A stretch of DNA of 64,000 bases from Desulfobacteraceae bacterium Eth-SRB2 (GCA_004193595.1 RPGQ01000003.1:44110-108109), one strand, 5' to 3'. Positions 8,128 through 16,043 are shown, counted from the first letter of the stretch. A program made the numbers and translations. The notes: generated by a model from the sequence alone, not told the origin.

Positions 8128-8604
8128 GATGAACTGGTACTACTTACGGATGGAAGTGTGAATACTCAGTCAAATATTGGATATGGGGCTTACCTTGCTG
8201 TGTCCGAATGTGAACTTTTATTGGATTCGTTGAGGGCGCGCGTGAAGGTGAGGCGATTTGAGCATACGTCTTCAACGAAACTGGAATTGCAGACTTTATT
8301 ATGGGCGCTAAAGGATATACAAGCATTGGGGGCTAAGGTGACTGTGTGTACAGATTCTCAAAATATCATGGGTTTACAGGGAAGACGTGAGCGGCTTGAG
8401 CAAAATAATTATCGTTCAAAGAAAAATAGGCGTCTCAACAATTATGAGCTGTATCGGGAATTTTATAGAATGACCGATCAGTTGAATTGTAAATTTGTTA
8501 AAGTGCGTGGACATCAGGCATCGAATCAAAAAGATGATATAGATAGGCTTTTTACACTTGTGGATAGAGCTTCAAGGAATGCGTTGAGAGGAGATAATCG
8601 GTGA
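8125..8604 (+). CDS. RNase HI-superfamily protein
   Basis: The 159-residue protein keeps the acidic carboxylates of the RNase H fold: Asp9 in LLTDGSVN, Glu54 in TKLELQTL, Asp77 in CTDSQNI, and a late Asp in VDRASRNALR, with a preceding RGHQ resembling the histidine loop. RNases HI hydrolyse RNA in RNA-DNA hybrids, but this is a divergent branch and the substrate is not certain. No Shine-Dalgarno sequence precedes the start; the ATG and the 100 bases before it derive from a MITE-like repeat. This could mean weak expression or recruitment of a new leader. It stands alone. Confidence 0.75.
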   Translation: MDELVLLTDGSVNTQSNIGYGAYLAVSECELLLDSLRARVKVRRFEHTSSTKLELQTLLWALKDIQALGAKVTVCTDSQNIMGLQGRRERLEQNNYRSKKNRRLNNYELYREFYRMTDQLNCKFVKVRGHQASNQKDDIDRLFTLVDRASRNALRGDNR

Positions 8605-8708
8605 GCTGTCGTTTTCAACAAATCGATGGACTCAATTTCTAATAGCGCGCAGCGCTACTCTCCATGAGTCATCTTCACGTTCGGTAGAATGAAAGATGAT
8701 CAATAATT

Positions 8709-9177
8709 ATGAAATACGTGCATGGATATAATCAAAGAGAAAGCATACGGTTGCAGGACCAAGCTTCAACTCTTGTCGAATTATTGCACTCCGATACATT
8801 TTATCCGGCAGGGAGCCAAGTCCTTGAGGCTAGATGCGGTGTAGGTGCACAAACCATAACTTTGGCCCGTAATAGTAATCATGCGCATATCACCTCAGTT
8901 GATATATCTGAGCGTTCGGTTGCAGAAGCAAAGAATAAAATTGAGGGAGCAGGATCCACGAATGGTTTATGTTGATTCAAGTAAACCTCGGCTTGTCCAG
9001 GGCTTCACAAAGAACACTTTCACGGCAATGATTGAAGGTGTACGTGAATCCTCAATTGAAGCTGGCTTAATTGCCGAAAAGATCTTTGATGACGGAATTA
9101 AGGGGTTGTACAGAACAACAGCAACAGATGGAGTTTTTTGCTATACGTTTTTCAAAGCAATTGCAATAAAATACTAA
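8709..9177 (+). pseudogene. SAM-dependent methyltransferase gene with internal deletion and frameshift
   Basis: The first part (8709 to about 8940) encodes the N-terminus and motif I region of a class I methyltransferase: VLEARCGVGAQTITLARN followed by ITSVDIS (motif II acidic residue). The frame then ends at 8975, while another frame carries the expected C-terminus, from MVYVDSSKPRLVQGF to VFCYTFFKAIA. Roughly half of a usual 270-residue protein is missing at the junction near 8945-8960. The gene is dead unless this is an assembly fault. Confidence 0.7.
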
Positions 9178-9415
9178 GGTCTCGCACAAAAATAACTTCA
9201 CATTTTTACATCTCAGTTTCAGCCCATCTTTGGCTGATACCTTACTCGCAAAATCCTCGACATATCCACGGGTATGCCTGAGGTTTTCGCGAACCCTTAT
9301 GCATCAAAATCTCACCACATCTCTTTGCAAAAAATCGCTCAACTCAGATCAAAGTCATTCCAAAGTATTTTTCAACTTATCATTTAATACACAAAAACTT
9401 ATTGAGAATTACTAA
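9178..9415. repeat. Imperfect-palindrome repeat related to 39048-39180, followed by a CTCAATAA half-site
   Basis: Inverse of this stretch contains GATGCATAAGGG.TCGCGAAAA and GGATATGTCGAGGA, shared with 39070-39140. The first 30 bases (CTCGCACAAAAATAACTTCAC) resemble the terminal repeat of the MITE at 12990-13149. The end (TTTAATACACAAAAACTTATTGAG) is a half copy of the CTCAATAA palindrome. Confidence 0.5.
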
Positions 9416-9441
9416 ATTTTAATCTAACCACACAGAATTCA

Positions 9442-9470
9442 TTGACAATTTTCAATCGATCCTTTATTAT
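9442..9470 (+). promoter_or_regulatory. Sigma-70 type promoter of the HU-like gene
   Basis: TTGACA (9442-9447), a 17-base spacer and TATTAT (9465-9470) form a near-consensus promoter 36 bases upstream of the HU-like gene start. The same box pair is duplicated at 12231-12259. Confidence 0.75.
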
Positions 9471-9505
9471 GCTGGTTTAATTGATGATTAAATCAGGAGG
9501 ATTAT

Positions 9506-9781
9506 ATGAACAAACTGGAACTTATAGAAACGCTAAAAGAGGATGCGAAACTTACAAAATCCGAAGCAAAAGCAGTAGTAAAACTTTTCTTTAAGGAGAT
9601 GTCAAACGCCTTAATAAAAGGTCATAGGGTCGAAATTAGGGGATTATGTTCTTTTTATGTCAAGAAATATAAAGCCTATGCCGGAAGGAATCCTAAAACC
9701 GGGGAATCGACCCAGGTTAAACCTAAAAAGCTACCGTTTTTTAAGTGTGGGAAGGAACTGAAAGAGCGGGTAGACAGTTAA
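9506..9781 (+). CDS. HU/IHF-family DNA-binding protein
   Basis: Start follows AATCAGGAGGATTAT. The 91-residue protein has the family length and layout: two N-terminal helices (MNKLELIETLKEDAKLTKSEA), then the beta region with VEIRGLCSFYVKKYKAYAGR and the DNA-intercalating arm tip GRNPKTGEST, and a C-terminal helix. It binds and bends DNA non-specifically as a dimer. It is the only complete HU/IHF-type gene of the four copies in this region; its own strong promoter lies directly upstream. Confidence 0.88.
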   Translation: MNKLELIETLKEDAKLTKSEAKAVVKLFFKEMSNALIKGHRVEIRGLCSFYVKKYKAYAGRNPKTGESTQVKPKKLPFFKCGKELKERVDS

Positions 9782-9788
9782 CAACCAT

Positions 9789-10145
9789 ATGATTAAACAT
9801 ATCATGATTGAACAATACTCTTTTGGAAGTATCGTCATAAACGGTGTGAGTTACAGAAATGACGTTAAAATTATTCATGGAAAAGTTGTTCCTGAATGGT
9901 GGAGAAAAAGAGGACATTTTGTTGATGTTGATGATATTCAAGATATTTTGAAATTAAAACCTGACATTTTGGTACTTGGTAAAGGTTCGCCGGGACAGAT
10001 GAAATCGACTGAAGCTTTGCGTAAATTTTTAAAAAACAATGGTATTGAATTAATCGAAGAAAAAACATCCAAAGCTTTTAAAACGTTCAATCGTCTTTTT
10101 AATAAGGGTAACAATGTTTCCGCTGGCTTTCATCTGACGTGTTAG
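9789..10145 (+). CDS. Mth938/AAMDC-domain protein (DUF498)
   Basis: The 118-residue protein matches the Mth938-like fold: IEQYSFGSIVINGVSYRNDV, then WWRKRGHFVDVDDIQDIL, DILVLGKGSPGQM and a final AGFHLTC. This family includes mitochondrial NDUFAF3 and bacterial proteins of unsettled role, often tied to respiratory complex assembly or redox. The start at 9789 is eight bases after the HU-like stop; the second methionine (9804) is also possible, since no clear ribosome site is present for either. Cotranscription with the HU-like gene is likely from the spacing. Confidence 0.8.
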   Translation: MIKHIMIEQYSFGSIVINGVSYRNDVKIIHGKVVPEWWRKRGHFVDVDDIQDILKLKPDILVLGKGSPGQMKSTEALRKFLKNNGIELIEEKTSKAFKTFNRLFNKGNNVSAGFHLTC

Positions 10146-10178
10146 GTAACTCTCAAAATTCAAAGGAGGAATCCAGAA

Positions 10179-10535
10179 ATGAAAAATCTTAAAAAGACCC
10201 TGCAGTCTGTTAACAAGGATCTAAAAGCACTATCAAATAAAGTTGATAGAATGATTGTCTCGGTCGGGAAGCTTGAGAAAGCAAAAACAAAAGTTGTCAG
10301 TGATAAACCGGCAAAAAAAGTTGCTGTTAAAAAACCTGCCGCAAAGAAACCCGTCAAATTAACAGCAGCTGATACAATCCTTGGGATTATTAAAAAAAGG
10401 AAAAAGGGTATCGGCACCGCCGAGTTGATGAAAAAGGCCAGTTTTGATCAAAAGAAAACATATAACATTGTTTATAAACTAAAGAAGCAGGGCAAAATTA
10501 AAAGTGCGGGAAAGGGTGTTTATGTCAAGGCATAA
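10179..10535 (+). CDS. Lysine-rich histone-like protein with C-terminal winged-helix-like domain
   Basis: Start follows AAAGGAGGAATCCAGAA. Residues 1-40 form a heptad-like helix (KNLKKTLQSVNKDLKALSNK), 40-60 are an AK-rich linker (KKVAVKKPAAKKPVK) like histone H1 tails, and 62-118 form a small helical module (ADTILGIIKKRKKGIGTAEL, then QKKTYNIVYKLKKQGKI and KGVYVKA) that reads as a winged helix. A role in nucleoid packing or gene regulation is inferred from this layout. It is the third gene of a possible unit with the HU-like and Mth938-like genes. Confidence 0.75.
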   Translation: MKNLKKTLQSVNKDLKALSNKVDRMIVSVGKLEKAKTKVVSDKPAKKVAVKKPAAKKPVKLTAADTILGIIKKRKKGIGTAELMKKASFDQKKTYNIVYKLKKQGKIKSAGKGVYVKA

Positions 10536-10544
10536 ACCGAGCGC

Positions 10545-10780
10545 TAACTAGTGTCCATCCACAAATGGTCTTTTTGCCCAAGCTCTGCGTTATGTTCAAA
10601 AAATTAATTCACCAAAGTTCGGTGGCGAATAAATCCTTGGAATATTAAACATATTCCTGCCCGTCCCGTAGGTCCCCGTGGAATTACCGGGACAGGCTGG
10701 CAGATCGTACCGGGGTGGTTATTTTTTTCACATGCCTTGATCTTGAACAAAAATCATCAGTTATGGATGGACATTAACTA
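10545..10780. repeat. MITE-like element with inverted TGTCCATCCA ends
   Basis: TAACTAGTGTCCATCCACAAATG at the left resembles the inverse of CAGTTATGGATGGACATTAACTA at the right. The interior contains no ORF but has a GC-rich hairpin (CCCGTAGG..ACCGGGACAGG). A half copy (TTTATGGATGGGCACTAATTAG) abuts the stop codon of clpX at 57597-57618. Confidence 0.6.
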
Positions 10781-10798
10781 AAAGGAATAAAAAGATTT

Positions 10799-10942
10799 AT
10801 GTCAAAAAAGTATCCAGAATGTCCATTGTATAATCACGATAACTGTAAAGAGCTTTATAATCCAAAACTCTGTGCGATTGTCAGGAAAGATAAAAAGTGC
10901 CTTAAGAAACAACAAAAGTTAAAAAACAAAAAGAAAATTTGA
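10799..10942 (+). CDS. 47-residue cysteine-motif protein, paralogue of 53803-53946
   Basis: ATG at 10799 follows AAAGGAATAAAAAGATTT. The product begins MSKKYPECPLYNHDNCKE and has four cysteines spaced 8-8-9, in the pattern PEC..LYNH.NCKE..N.K.C.IVR.D..CL.K, then a Lys-rich tail. Its paralogue on the other strand near 53.9 kb has exactly the same length and the same cysteine and histidine positions. Four invariant cysteines suggest a small zinc or iron-sulfur site. I know no named family for it. Confidence 0.6.
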   Translation: MSKKYPECPLYNHDNCKELYNPKLCAIVRKDKKCLKKQQKLKNKKKI

Positions 10943-10996
10943 ACTGATTTATTGGAATGAGAATTCTTTTGTAATTTCAAAAAATAGGCGATATTT

Positions 10997-11158
10997 ATGG
11001 CTACCAAACAACAAAAATATGAAGCCCTCAAAACGGCTATTGAAATAGCAAAAGAATATGCGAGAAGCGCGGCCGAAGGTTATCCAACCGGTGTTATGAA
11101 AGACTCATACAAAGCAATTATCGCAATTATTGATGAAATCGAAAATAGTGATGATTGA
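10997..11158 (+). CDS. Small helical protein (53 aa), hypothetical
   Basis: The frame begins MATKQQKYEALKTAIEIAKE and encodes 53 residues with an amphipathic two-helix pattern, ending in an acidic tail (DEIENSDD). No strong ribosome site is seen (AGGCGAT lies 8 bases before the start). Codon structure and regular hydrophobic spacing support coding. The function is unknown. It follows the 47-residue cysteine protein by 54 bases and may share its transcript. Confidence 0.5.
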   Translation: MATKQQKYEALKTAIEIAKEYARSAAEGYPTGVMKDSYKAIIAIIDEIENSDD

Positions 11159-11303
11159 TTTTCCTTGTTGCTCATGTTTTCAGAAACCGCCTTCCGTCGC
11201 ACCGGGTCATTTACCGGCGGATCCAATACGGTGCCAACGGCGATTTCAAAATATCAGGCAAAACGCAAGAATTGGATCAGACGTCGAAAAACGATTTGAC
11301 GTA

Positions 11304-11894
11304 TCAACATCCATCAAGCCTTGGCGAGCCGGTCATTGAGTAAAACCAATCCCAGAGCTCTTCCATTTCTTCCTTGTGGTCTTTCAATATTTTTTCCATA
11401 TACCGGGCATTTTCAACGGCTATCCCTCCTTGCTCTGCTAGCGCAGTAATGAACTCAATTTCCTTATAAGTAAATTCCCTTGATTTGGAATCATAAATAC
11501 GGAGTGCACCGATAACATTATCCTTAAAAACAATGGGAACGGCCAGAATCGATTGAATTCCCTCTTTTTTGCACGCTTCCGGATATTGTAGCTGCCTATC
11601 ATTCTCAACATTTGGTACAACCACAGGTCTTTTGCTCATGACGGAGTCAGGAATGCTTTTATCAGCAAGAATCGGGCCTTTGTTAATAAATTCCTGGCTC
11701 AAATTACGCTGGGTTATAAGCTCTAAACGGTTTTCTTTTTTATTCCATAAACTGATGGCGCCTGCTTTCATATCTAAGGAATCAATCCCGTGTTTTACGA
11801 TCAAATCCAGAACGTCTTTTAGATTTCTCGTTGAACTGATTGCCTTACTAACACTTACAAAAGCAGAAAAAAAATCTTTTTCCCCTAACGGCAT
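11304..11894 (-). CDS. GAF-domain protein
   Basis: Two or three ATGs lie at the 5' end (11918, 11900, 11894); 11894 has GAGGGGGTG at good spacing and is chosen. The protein (about 196 residues) is almost entirely one GAF domain, with the usual core helix (KAISSTRNLKDVLDLIVKHG), beta strands with KAGAISLWNKKENRLEL, the SIPDSVMSKRPVVVPNVEND segment, IQSILAVPIVFKDNVIGALRIYDS and the closing helix ending AEQGGIAVENARYME. A short coiled tail follows. GAF domains bind small ligands or sense redox. No output domain is present, so it may work with a partner. Confidence 0.85.
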   Translation of the reverse strand: MPLGEKDFFSAFVSVSKAISSTRNLKDVLDLIVKHGIDSLDMKAGAISLWNKKENRLELITQRNLSQEFINKGPILADKSIPDSVMSKRPVVVPNVENDRQLQYPEACKKEGIQSILAVPIVFKDNVIGALRIYDSKSREFTYKEIEFITALAEQGGIAVENARYMEKILKDHKEEMEELWDWFYSMTGSPRLDGC

Positions 11895-12294
11895 AAACAT
11901 CACCCCCTCTTTCATCAATAAATTTACCTTATAAAATAATATTTATTCATATGTAGCTTGGAAAGTCAAAGGTTTTTTCTTGTTAACTCCTTATACTTAA
12001 CAAGGTAACATCTCAATAAATTATGGAGACTACTGGTGATAAAATGTAACATGTCCGGCGGTTTGAGCAGGTTCGTGAGCCTTAAGAAAAACAGCGAATA
12101 AGATCATTCATCTTTTAAACATATGATTGGGTGAGCATGTCCTGAACAAAGTTGGAGGATTGGTATTCGACAAGATAGGCCCTTATCAGCCAAATACTAT
12201 TGAAGATTTAAGCTAACCGTACAGAATTCATTGACAAATTTCAACCCATTCTTTATTGTATTGATTTAATTGATGATTAATTTATGAAGTTGCC
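11895..12294. other. Intergenic region with duplicated HU promoter and a CTCAATAA half-site
   Basis: GGTAACATCTCAATAAATTATGG at about 12003-12026 is a half copy of the palindromic family. From about 12212 the sequence follows the upstream region of the HU-like gene at 9422 (CTAACC..ACAGAATTCATTGACA). No gene is seen. Confidence 0.5.
12231..12259 (+). promoter_or_regulatory. Duplicated HU-like promoter upstream of the holin-like gene
   Basis: TTGACA (12231-12236), 17 bases, TATTGT (12254-12259). The surrounding 70 bases are nearly identical to the promoter at 9442-9470, so the duplication brought a promoter to the gene at 12411. Confidence 0.65.
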
Positions 12295-12411
12295 ATGAAC
12301 AAACTGGAACTTATAGAGACGCTAAGAAATGAAAAGTTGGAGCAAAAAATGCAACTTATGGATATTTTAAGTATATTTAAATTTTTGCATTGCATCTATG
12401 GAGAAAAATAA
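12295..12411 (+). pseudogene. Truncated HU-like gene start, now a short leader ORF
   Basis: MNKLELIETLRNEKLEQK copies the first residues of the HU-like protein at 9506, then diverges into unrelated sequence and stops after 38 codons. The stop TAA overlaps the ATG of the following membrane-protein gene (TAATG), so it may act as a translated leader. Confidence 0.55.
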
Positions 12412-12806
12412 TGAGAGGAATTTTTCTGCGGTGGTTAATTTTAACGGTTGCAATCATTGTAACCTCTTATTTGCTGGATGGAATATGCGTCACTAGTTTT
12501 TTATCCCCATTTTTCGCTGCAGCTATTTTAGGAATACTGAATGCTTTTTTTCGGCCCATATTATTTATTTTAACGCTTCCCATAAATGTATTAAGTCTCG
12601 GGCTTTTTACCTTTGTGATAAACGCAATCATGCTTATGATGGCCTCCGGGGCGATATCCGGTTTTGAAGTCTTCGGATTTTGGTCGGCAGTTTTTGGATC
12701 ACTTTTGATCAGCCTGGTCAGTTGGATCCTGACCTCTTTTATTAATGAGCGAGGAACTGTACATTATATTGATTTGAAAAAAGTAGGCCATAATCGGTGG
12801 GAATAA
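12411..12806 (+). CDS. Phage_holin_4_2 (YvlD-type) family membrane protein
   Basis: The start at 12411 follows GGAGAAAAATA; an earlier in-frame ATG at 12390 lies in the leader ORF. The 131-residue product has three to four membrane helices and the family core, including AAAILGILNAFFRPILFILT and LPINVLSLGLFTFVINAIML. PF04020 proteins are called holin-like by sequence only; their role is unknown and most are chromosomal. Here it is driven by a duplicated HU-type promoter. Confidence 0.85.
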   Translation: MRGIFLRWLILTVAIIVTSYLLDGICVTSFLSPFFAAAILGILNAFFRPILFILTLPINVLSLGLFTFVINAIMLMMASGAISGFEVFGFWSAVFGSLLISLVSWILTSFINERGTVHYIDLKKVGHNRWE

Positions 12807-12989
12807 TCCGTAATCCGGAACTTTGCTGCAGAGAGTGCATGTGCAAATTATGATCTGCACGAAAGTGGGTTTAAATCAAGATTGTTGTTTGCTAAGATTG
12901 CCATGGCTATTTGGTTTCAGGTGTCAGGAGGCATGCAGCCCTGAGGGAACGATTCATCATTTACGCCATACACGCCGTTTCCTCAGCTA

Positions 12990-13149
12990 AGGGCTCACTC
13001 AAAAATAACTTCACATTTTGGATGCCGATGCATCCCGACTGGCTGCGTTACGAAAACTCGAAATATACTTGATATTCCTTAAGTTTTCGTGCCTTGCCGG
13101 CCGGGCGCCTCAACTCCCAAAATTGTAAATTTATTTTTTCGTGAACCCT
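12990..13149. mobile_element. MITE with about 30-bp terminal inverted repeats nested in copy B
   Basis: The left end AGGGCTCACTCAAAAATAAC.. (12990-13021) and the inverse of the right end AGGGTTCACGAAAAAATAAA.. (13116-13149) match over about 30 bases. The interior is a large imperfect palindrome around GTTTTCG..CGAAAAC. It interrupts the four-helix-bundle gene remnant: the sequence ATGAATCGTTCCCTCAGGGC to its left is continuous with copy E. Confidence 0.7.
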
Positions 13150-13264
13150 AACTGCCAGCGGCGTTCTCGCTCTGGGACTTTCCGCTCCAATGTTTTCTCC
13201 AATCCATTCAACAAATGTGTAACCGACACAACTTTTTATAGACCTCAAGATCCTACACATCCAT
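13150..13264 (-). pseudogene. Four-helix-bundle (S23/TIGR02436-like) gene remnant
   Basis: From ATG at 13264 the frame reads Met-Asp-Val, then an amber TAG, then DLEVYKKLC, matching the N-terminus in copy E (MDVKDLEVYKKLC). Both resemble the start of four-helix-bundle proteins once annotated as S23 ribosomal or 23S rRNA intervening-sequence proteins. The gene is stopped at codon 4 and cut by a MITE. Confidence 0.65.
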
Positions 13265-13480
13265 ATAATTGCTATTGGTCACCTCGTTTCCCCCTTAACC
13301 CTGACACCTGACACCTGACACCTGACACCTGACACCTAAAAAAAGGGCTTCGGAGCCACGGTTTGTCAATAGACAAGGACCAGCGTTTACCAACGGCCTT
13401 GATTTACACCCCACGAAAGTCCGGTTAGCATAACGACTGAGTCATCAGAAAAAAAATACAAAATACCGGATATGCCCAGA

Positions 13481-13957
13481 CTATTTTTCCGCACAGTTTG
13501 CCGGACATTGGGTATAGATGCATCGTTTACATTCATATCTTCTCAAAGTTGAGCACAAAACGATTACAGAAAGAAAGTAGATAACCAGCAAACCCGGTTG
13601 TAACAACAAATAATAAAGCGGAAGCAATACGAGAACGAGAGGTATAAACAGGGCCACGGTTTTTTCAAGCAGACTTAAAGGACCGGATTTTTCCTTAAAA
13701 AATTTAGGAACTCCCCAAAAAAACATGCACTTCGTGTTTTTGGCGCTTTGAATATAATGGGGGCAATGGGTACAGTAAAATTTATAAATAACCATGACAA
13801 GTAAAATACAGGTTATTATATAAAAAATTAACCATAGAATTGAATCCTTGGCAATGGCTATACATGCCGTAATAAACGGTACGGAAACAACCAGGTTCCA
13901 GTAAAGAAAATCAAGAAATTTATGCTGTGTCTTTAATTGTGTTTCCTGTTCATTCAT
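13481..13957 (-). CDS. Cysteine-rich integral membrane protein
   Basis: Start follows AAGGAGAAATAAGGAT. The 158-residue protein has four predicted membrane helices (about 18-36, 40-58, 102-120, 121-138). Cysteine clusters lie on one side of the membrane: YKFYCTHCPHY after helix 2, KNTKCMFFWGVPKFF, and CKRCIYTQCPANC at the C-terminus. The CxxC and CxxxC motifs suggest metal or cluster binding, or a redox relay. I recognise no named family. It stands next to the aldehyde dehydrogenase gene on the same strand, 94 bases downstream of its stop. Confidence 0.65.
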   Translation of the reverse strand: MNEQETQLKTQHKFLDFLYWNLVVSVPFITACIAIAKDSILWLIFYIITCILLVMVIYKFYCTHCPHYIQSAKNTKCMFFWGVPKFFKEKSGPLSLLEKTVALFIPLVLVLLPLYYLLLQPGLLVIYFLSVIVLCSTLRRYECKRCIYTQCPANCAEK

Positions 13958-14051
13958 ATCCTTATTTCTCCTTTATTTTAAATCCCCGTTATGCCCTCGG
14001 ATCTGGGCCATCCTCGACTTTCGCTCAATGGAGGTTCCCAGGGTATGACAG

Positions 14052-15506
14052 CTACACGGAAAAGCCGCCCAGCTTGGTTTCAAGGTATTCGGCAATACCT
14101 TCACGGCCTCCTTCGCGTCCCAGACCGCTTTCCTTCATACCTCCGAAAGGAGCCGAGGCTGCTGTGGGATTAATATCGTTAATGCCGATAATACCGAAAT
14201 TCAGACCTTCAAACATGCGCATGGCCCGTGAAAGATTACGAGTATAAACATAGGCGGCCAGACCGTAATGAGTATCATTGGCCATTTCCAAAACTTCTTT
14301 CTGGGTATCAAACGCAATAATCGGAGCCACCGGCCCGAAGGTTTCTTGGCGATATATCAACATCTCCGGCGTTACATCATTCAGAACCGTGGGAGCATAG
14401 AAATAGCCCTTGTTAAGATTGTTATCCATCAACCTATGGCCGCCACAGACCAGCGTTGCACCTTTGTCCAGAGCATCGGTAACTTGTCTTTCCACCTTTT
14501 CCAGGGCGGCAGAATTCACCAGTGGTCCAATGCTTACGCCGTTTTCAAAACCGCTGCCAGCACGCATTCCGGATACCCGGTTTTTAAATTCCTTTATAAA
14601 GGGACCCACGATACTGCGATGAACGAAGATTTTGTTGGGACTAATACAAGCCTGTCCGGTGTTCAAAAATTTAACCAGAACAGCGCCTTTGGCGGCATAC
14701 ACGGGGTCAGCATCATCAAAAACAATAAACGGAGCATGGCCGCCAAGTTCCAAAGAGACATGTTTTACTTGTTCTGCGGCTTTTTTAGCCAGGATCTTGC
14801 CGACTTCTGTGGATCCTGTAAAGGTAATCTTGCGAACCAAAGGGTTGGTGATAAAGCTTTCACCAATAGGGGCAGGATCCCAAGCGGTGACAAGGTTGAC
14901 AACACCTGCAGGAATTCCCGCCTTTTCAAAAATTTTGAAAATTTCAACCGCGCAAAGAGGAGTGGCTTCTGCCGGTTTCAACACAACCGTACAGCCTGCA
15001 GCCAGAGCCGGTGCCAGTTTCCGGATTATCATGGACATGGGATAGTTCCATGGCGTAATGGCCGCCACAACTCCCACCGGCTGGCGCATCACTATAAAGC
15101 GCTGGTCGGAACGGGGCGCCGGAATAGTCTCGCCATAGACCCGCTTAGCCTCTTCGGCATACCAGAGCAGGAAATCCGCACCGTATTGAATTTCTCCCCG
15201 AGAGGCTTTCAGCGGTTTGCCCTGTTCCTCAGTCATCACCCGTGCCAAGTGCTCCCTGTGTTCCATCATCAACTCATAGGCCTTATAAAGGTAGTCTGAA
15301 CGCTGATAGGCGGTCAGGCACGACCAGCGGCCGAAGGCATGTCGGGCAGAATCGATCGCCTTTTGTGCATCGTTACCATCGCCATTTGCAGCCTCCCCTA
15401 TCTTATCGCCGTTTGACGGGTTTAAAACGTCAAAGGTTGAACCGTCATTTGCATTGACCCATTCACCGTTTATATACATTTTTGATATATAATGATGTGC
15501 TTTCAT
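14052..15506 (-). CDS. gabD: NAD(P)-dependent aldehyde dehydrogenase, succinate-semialdehyde dehydrogenase type
   Basis: The 484-residue protein covers the whole ALDH fold. The Rossmann-type cofactor region has TPWNYPMSM and VLKPAEATP, and TFTGSTEVGK follows. The general base Glu253 sits in LELGGHAP and the nucleophile Cys287 in NTGQACISPN. The C-terminal APFGGMKESGLGREGG motif is typical of GabD-like enzymes. It would oxidise succinate semialdehyde or a similar aldehyde to the acid with NAD(P)+ in the cytoplasm. ATG at 15506 is preferred to the TTG at 15521; no strong ribosome site is visible. The exact substrate is an inference. Confidence 0.85.
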   Translation of the reverse strand: MKAHHYISKMYINGEWVNANDGSTFDVLNPSNGDKIGEAANGDGNDAQKAIDSARHAFGRWSCLTAYQRSDYLYKAYELMMEHREHLARVMTEEQGKPLKASRGEIQYGADFLLWYAEEAKRVYGETIPAPRSDQRFIVMRQPVGVVAAITPWNYPMSMIIRKLAPALAAGCTVVLKPAEATPLCAVEIFKIFEKAGIPAGVVNLVTAWDPAPIGESFITNPLVRKITFTGSTEVGKILAKKAAEQVKHVSLELGGHAPFIVFDDADPVYAAKGAVLVKFLNTGQACISPNKIFVHRSIVGPFIKEFKNRVSGMRAGSGFENGVSIGPLVNSAALEKVERQVTDALDKGATLVCGGHRLMDNNLNKGYFYAPTVLNDVTPEMLIYRQETFGPVAPIIAFDTQKEVLEMANDTHYGLAAYVYTRNLSRAMRMFEGLNFGIIGINDINPTAASAPFGGMKESGLGREGGREGIAEYLETKLGGFSV

Positions 15507-16043
15507 ATACTTATTGTACAATTAAAGGGTTATGTTTAATAAATCGTAACAAATCATAATAAATCGTCAAGGGTAAATATATAATATAAGCACCTCAAAA
15601 TAATTAAACCCATTGTGACAGCATAGCAAAATCGTATAATAACAAATTATCCAACTTGCAAATTAAAAGTTGACTAATGTATCATAAACATGTTTTTAAA
15701 TGATAATAGATCCGCTAATACAATACTAAAGTTTTGGAAAAGGTCCTTTGAGTTGATTACAGACTCATACAATATGTTCGAGATATCATAGCCAGAAGAA
15801 CAATGCAGATGGTTTGCAAATAAACTTCTCTTATGGTTTACAAAGGATGTAAAGTCTGGTCTTTTGAATTCTTAGATTGATATCTCAGCCGAGTATAAAA
15901 CAGTTAACGTCAGAAATTAGGTTACTCCTCCAAAGAAAAAGCGCATTACGATTCCCGAATATCACCAAACTATTACAAAGACGGAACAAGTTCTCGGAGT
16001 CTTTCTAAAAAAATGCTTATTGAGCATCATTAAAATATGATGA
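15507..16043. other. Intergenic region with an IS630-end-like repeat
   Basis: AATCGTAACAAATCATAATAAATCGTCAAGGG (about 15542-15573) nearly matches 45286-45317, the outer end of the IS630 relic there. This suggests a lost or solo IS end. The rest is AT-rich with short broken frames and no recognisable gene. Confidence 0.45.

Larger units (their letters stand above)
12867..13412. mobile_element. Non-autonomous element with 8-bp target duplication, carrying a broken four-helix-bundle gene (copy B)
   Basis: The direct repeat ACGAAAGT at 12859-12866 and 13413-13420 flanks the element exactly. Its ends read GGGTTTAAATCAAGATTGTTG inward from the left and, inverted, GGGGTGTAAATCAAGGCCGTTGG from the right. 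Inside are GGTGTCAGG iterons (12909-12931, and five tandem units at 13302-13336), a minus-strand four-helix-bundle gene remnant, and a second MITE (12990-13149). Without the nested MITE it is about 386 bases, close to the 417 bases of copy E at 44751. Confidence 0.8.

Noticed and set aside
12411..12806. Holin-like gene considered as sign of a prophage
   Set aside because: PF04020 members are mostly chromosomal and no other phage gene is near.
14268..15299. Long plus-strand open frame (343 codons) opposite the aldehyde dehydrogenase gene
   Set aside because: It is antisense to a clearly identified enzyme, has no ribosome site and no recognisable domain; it is a codon-bias shadow.
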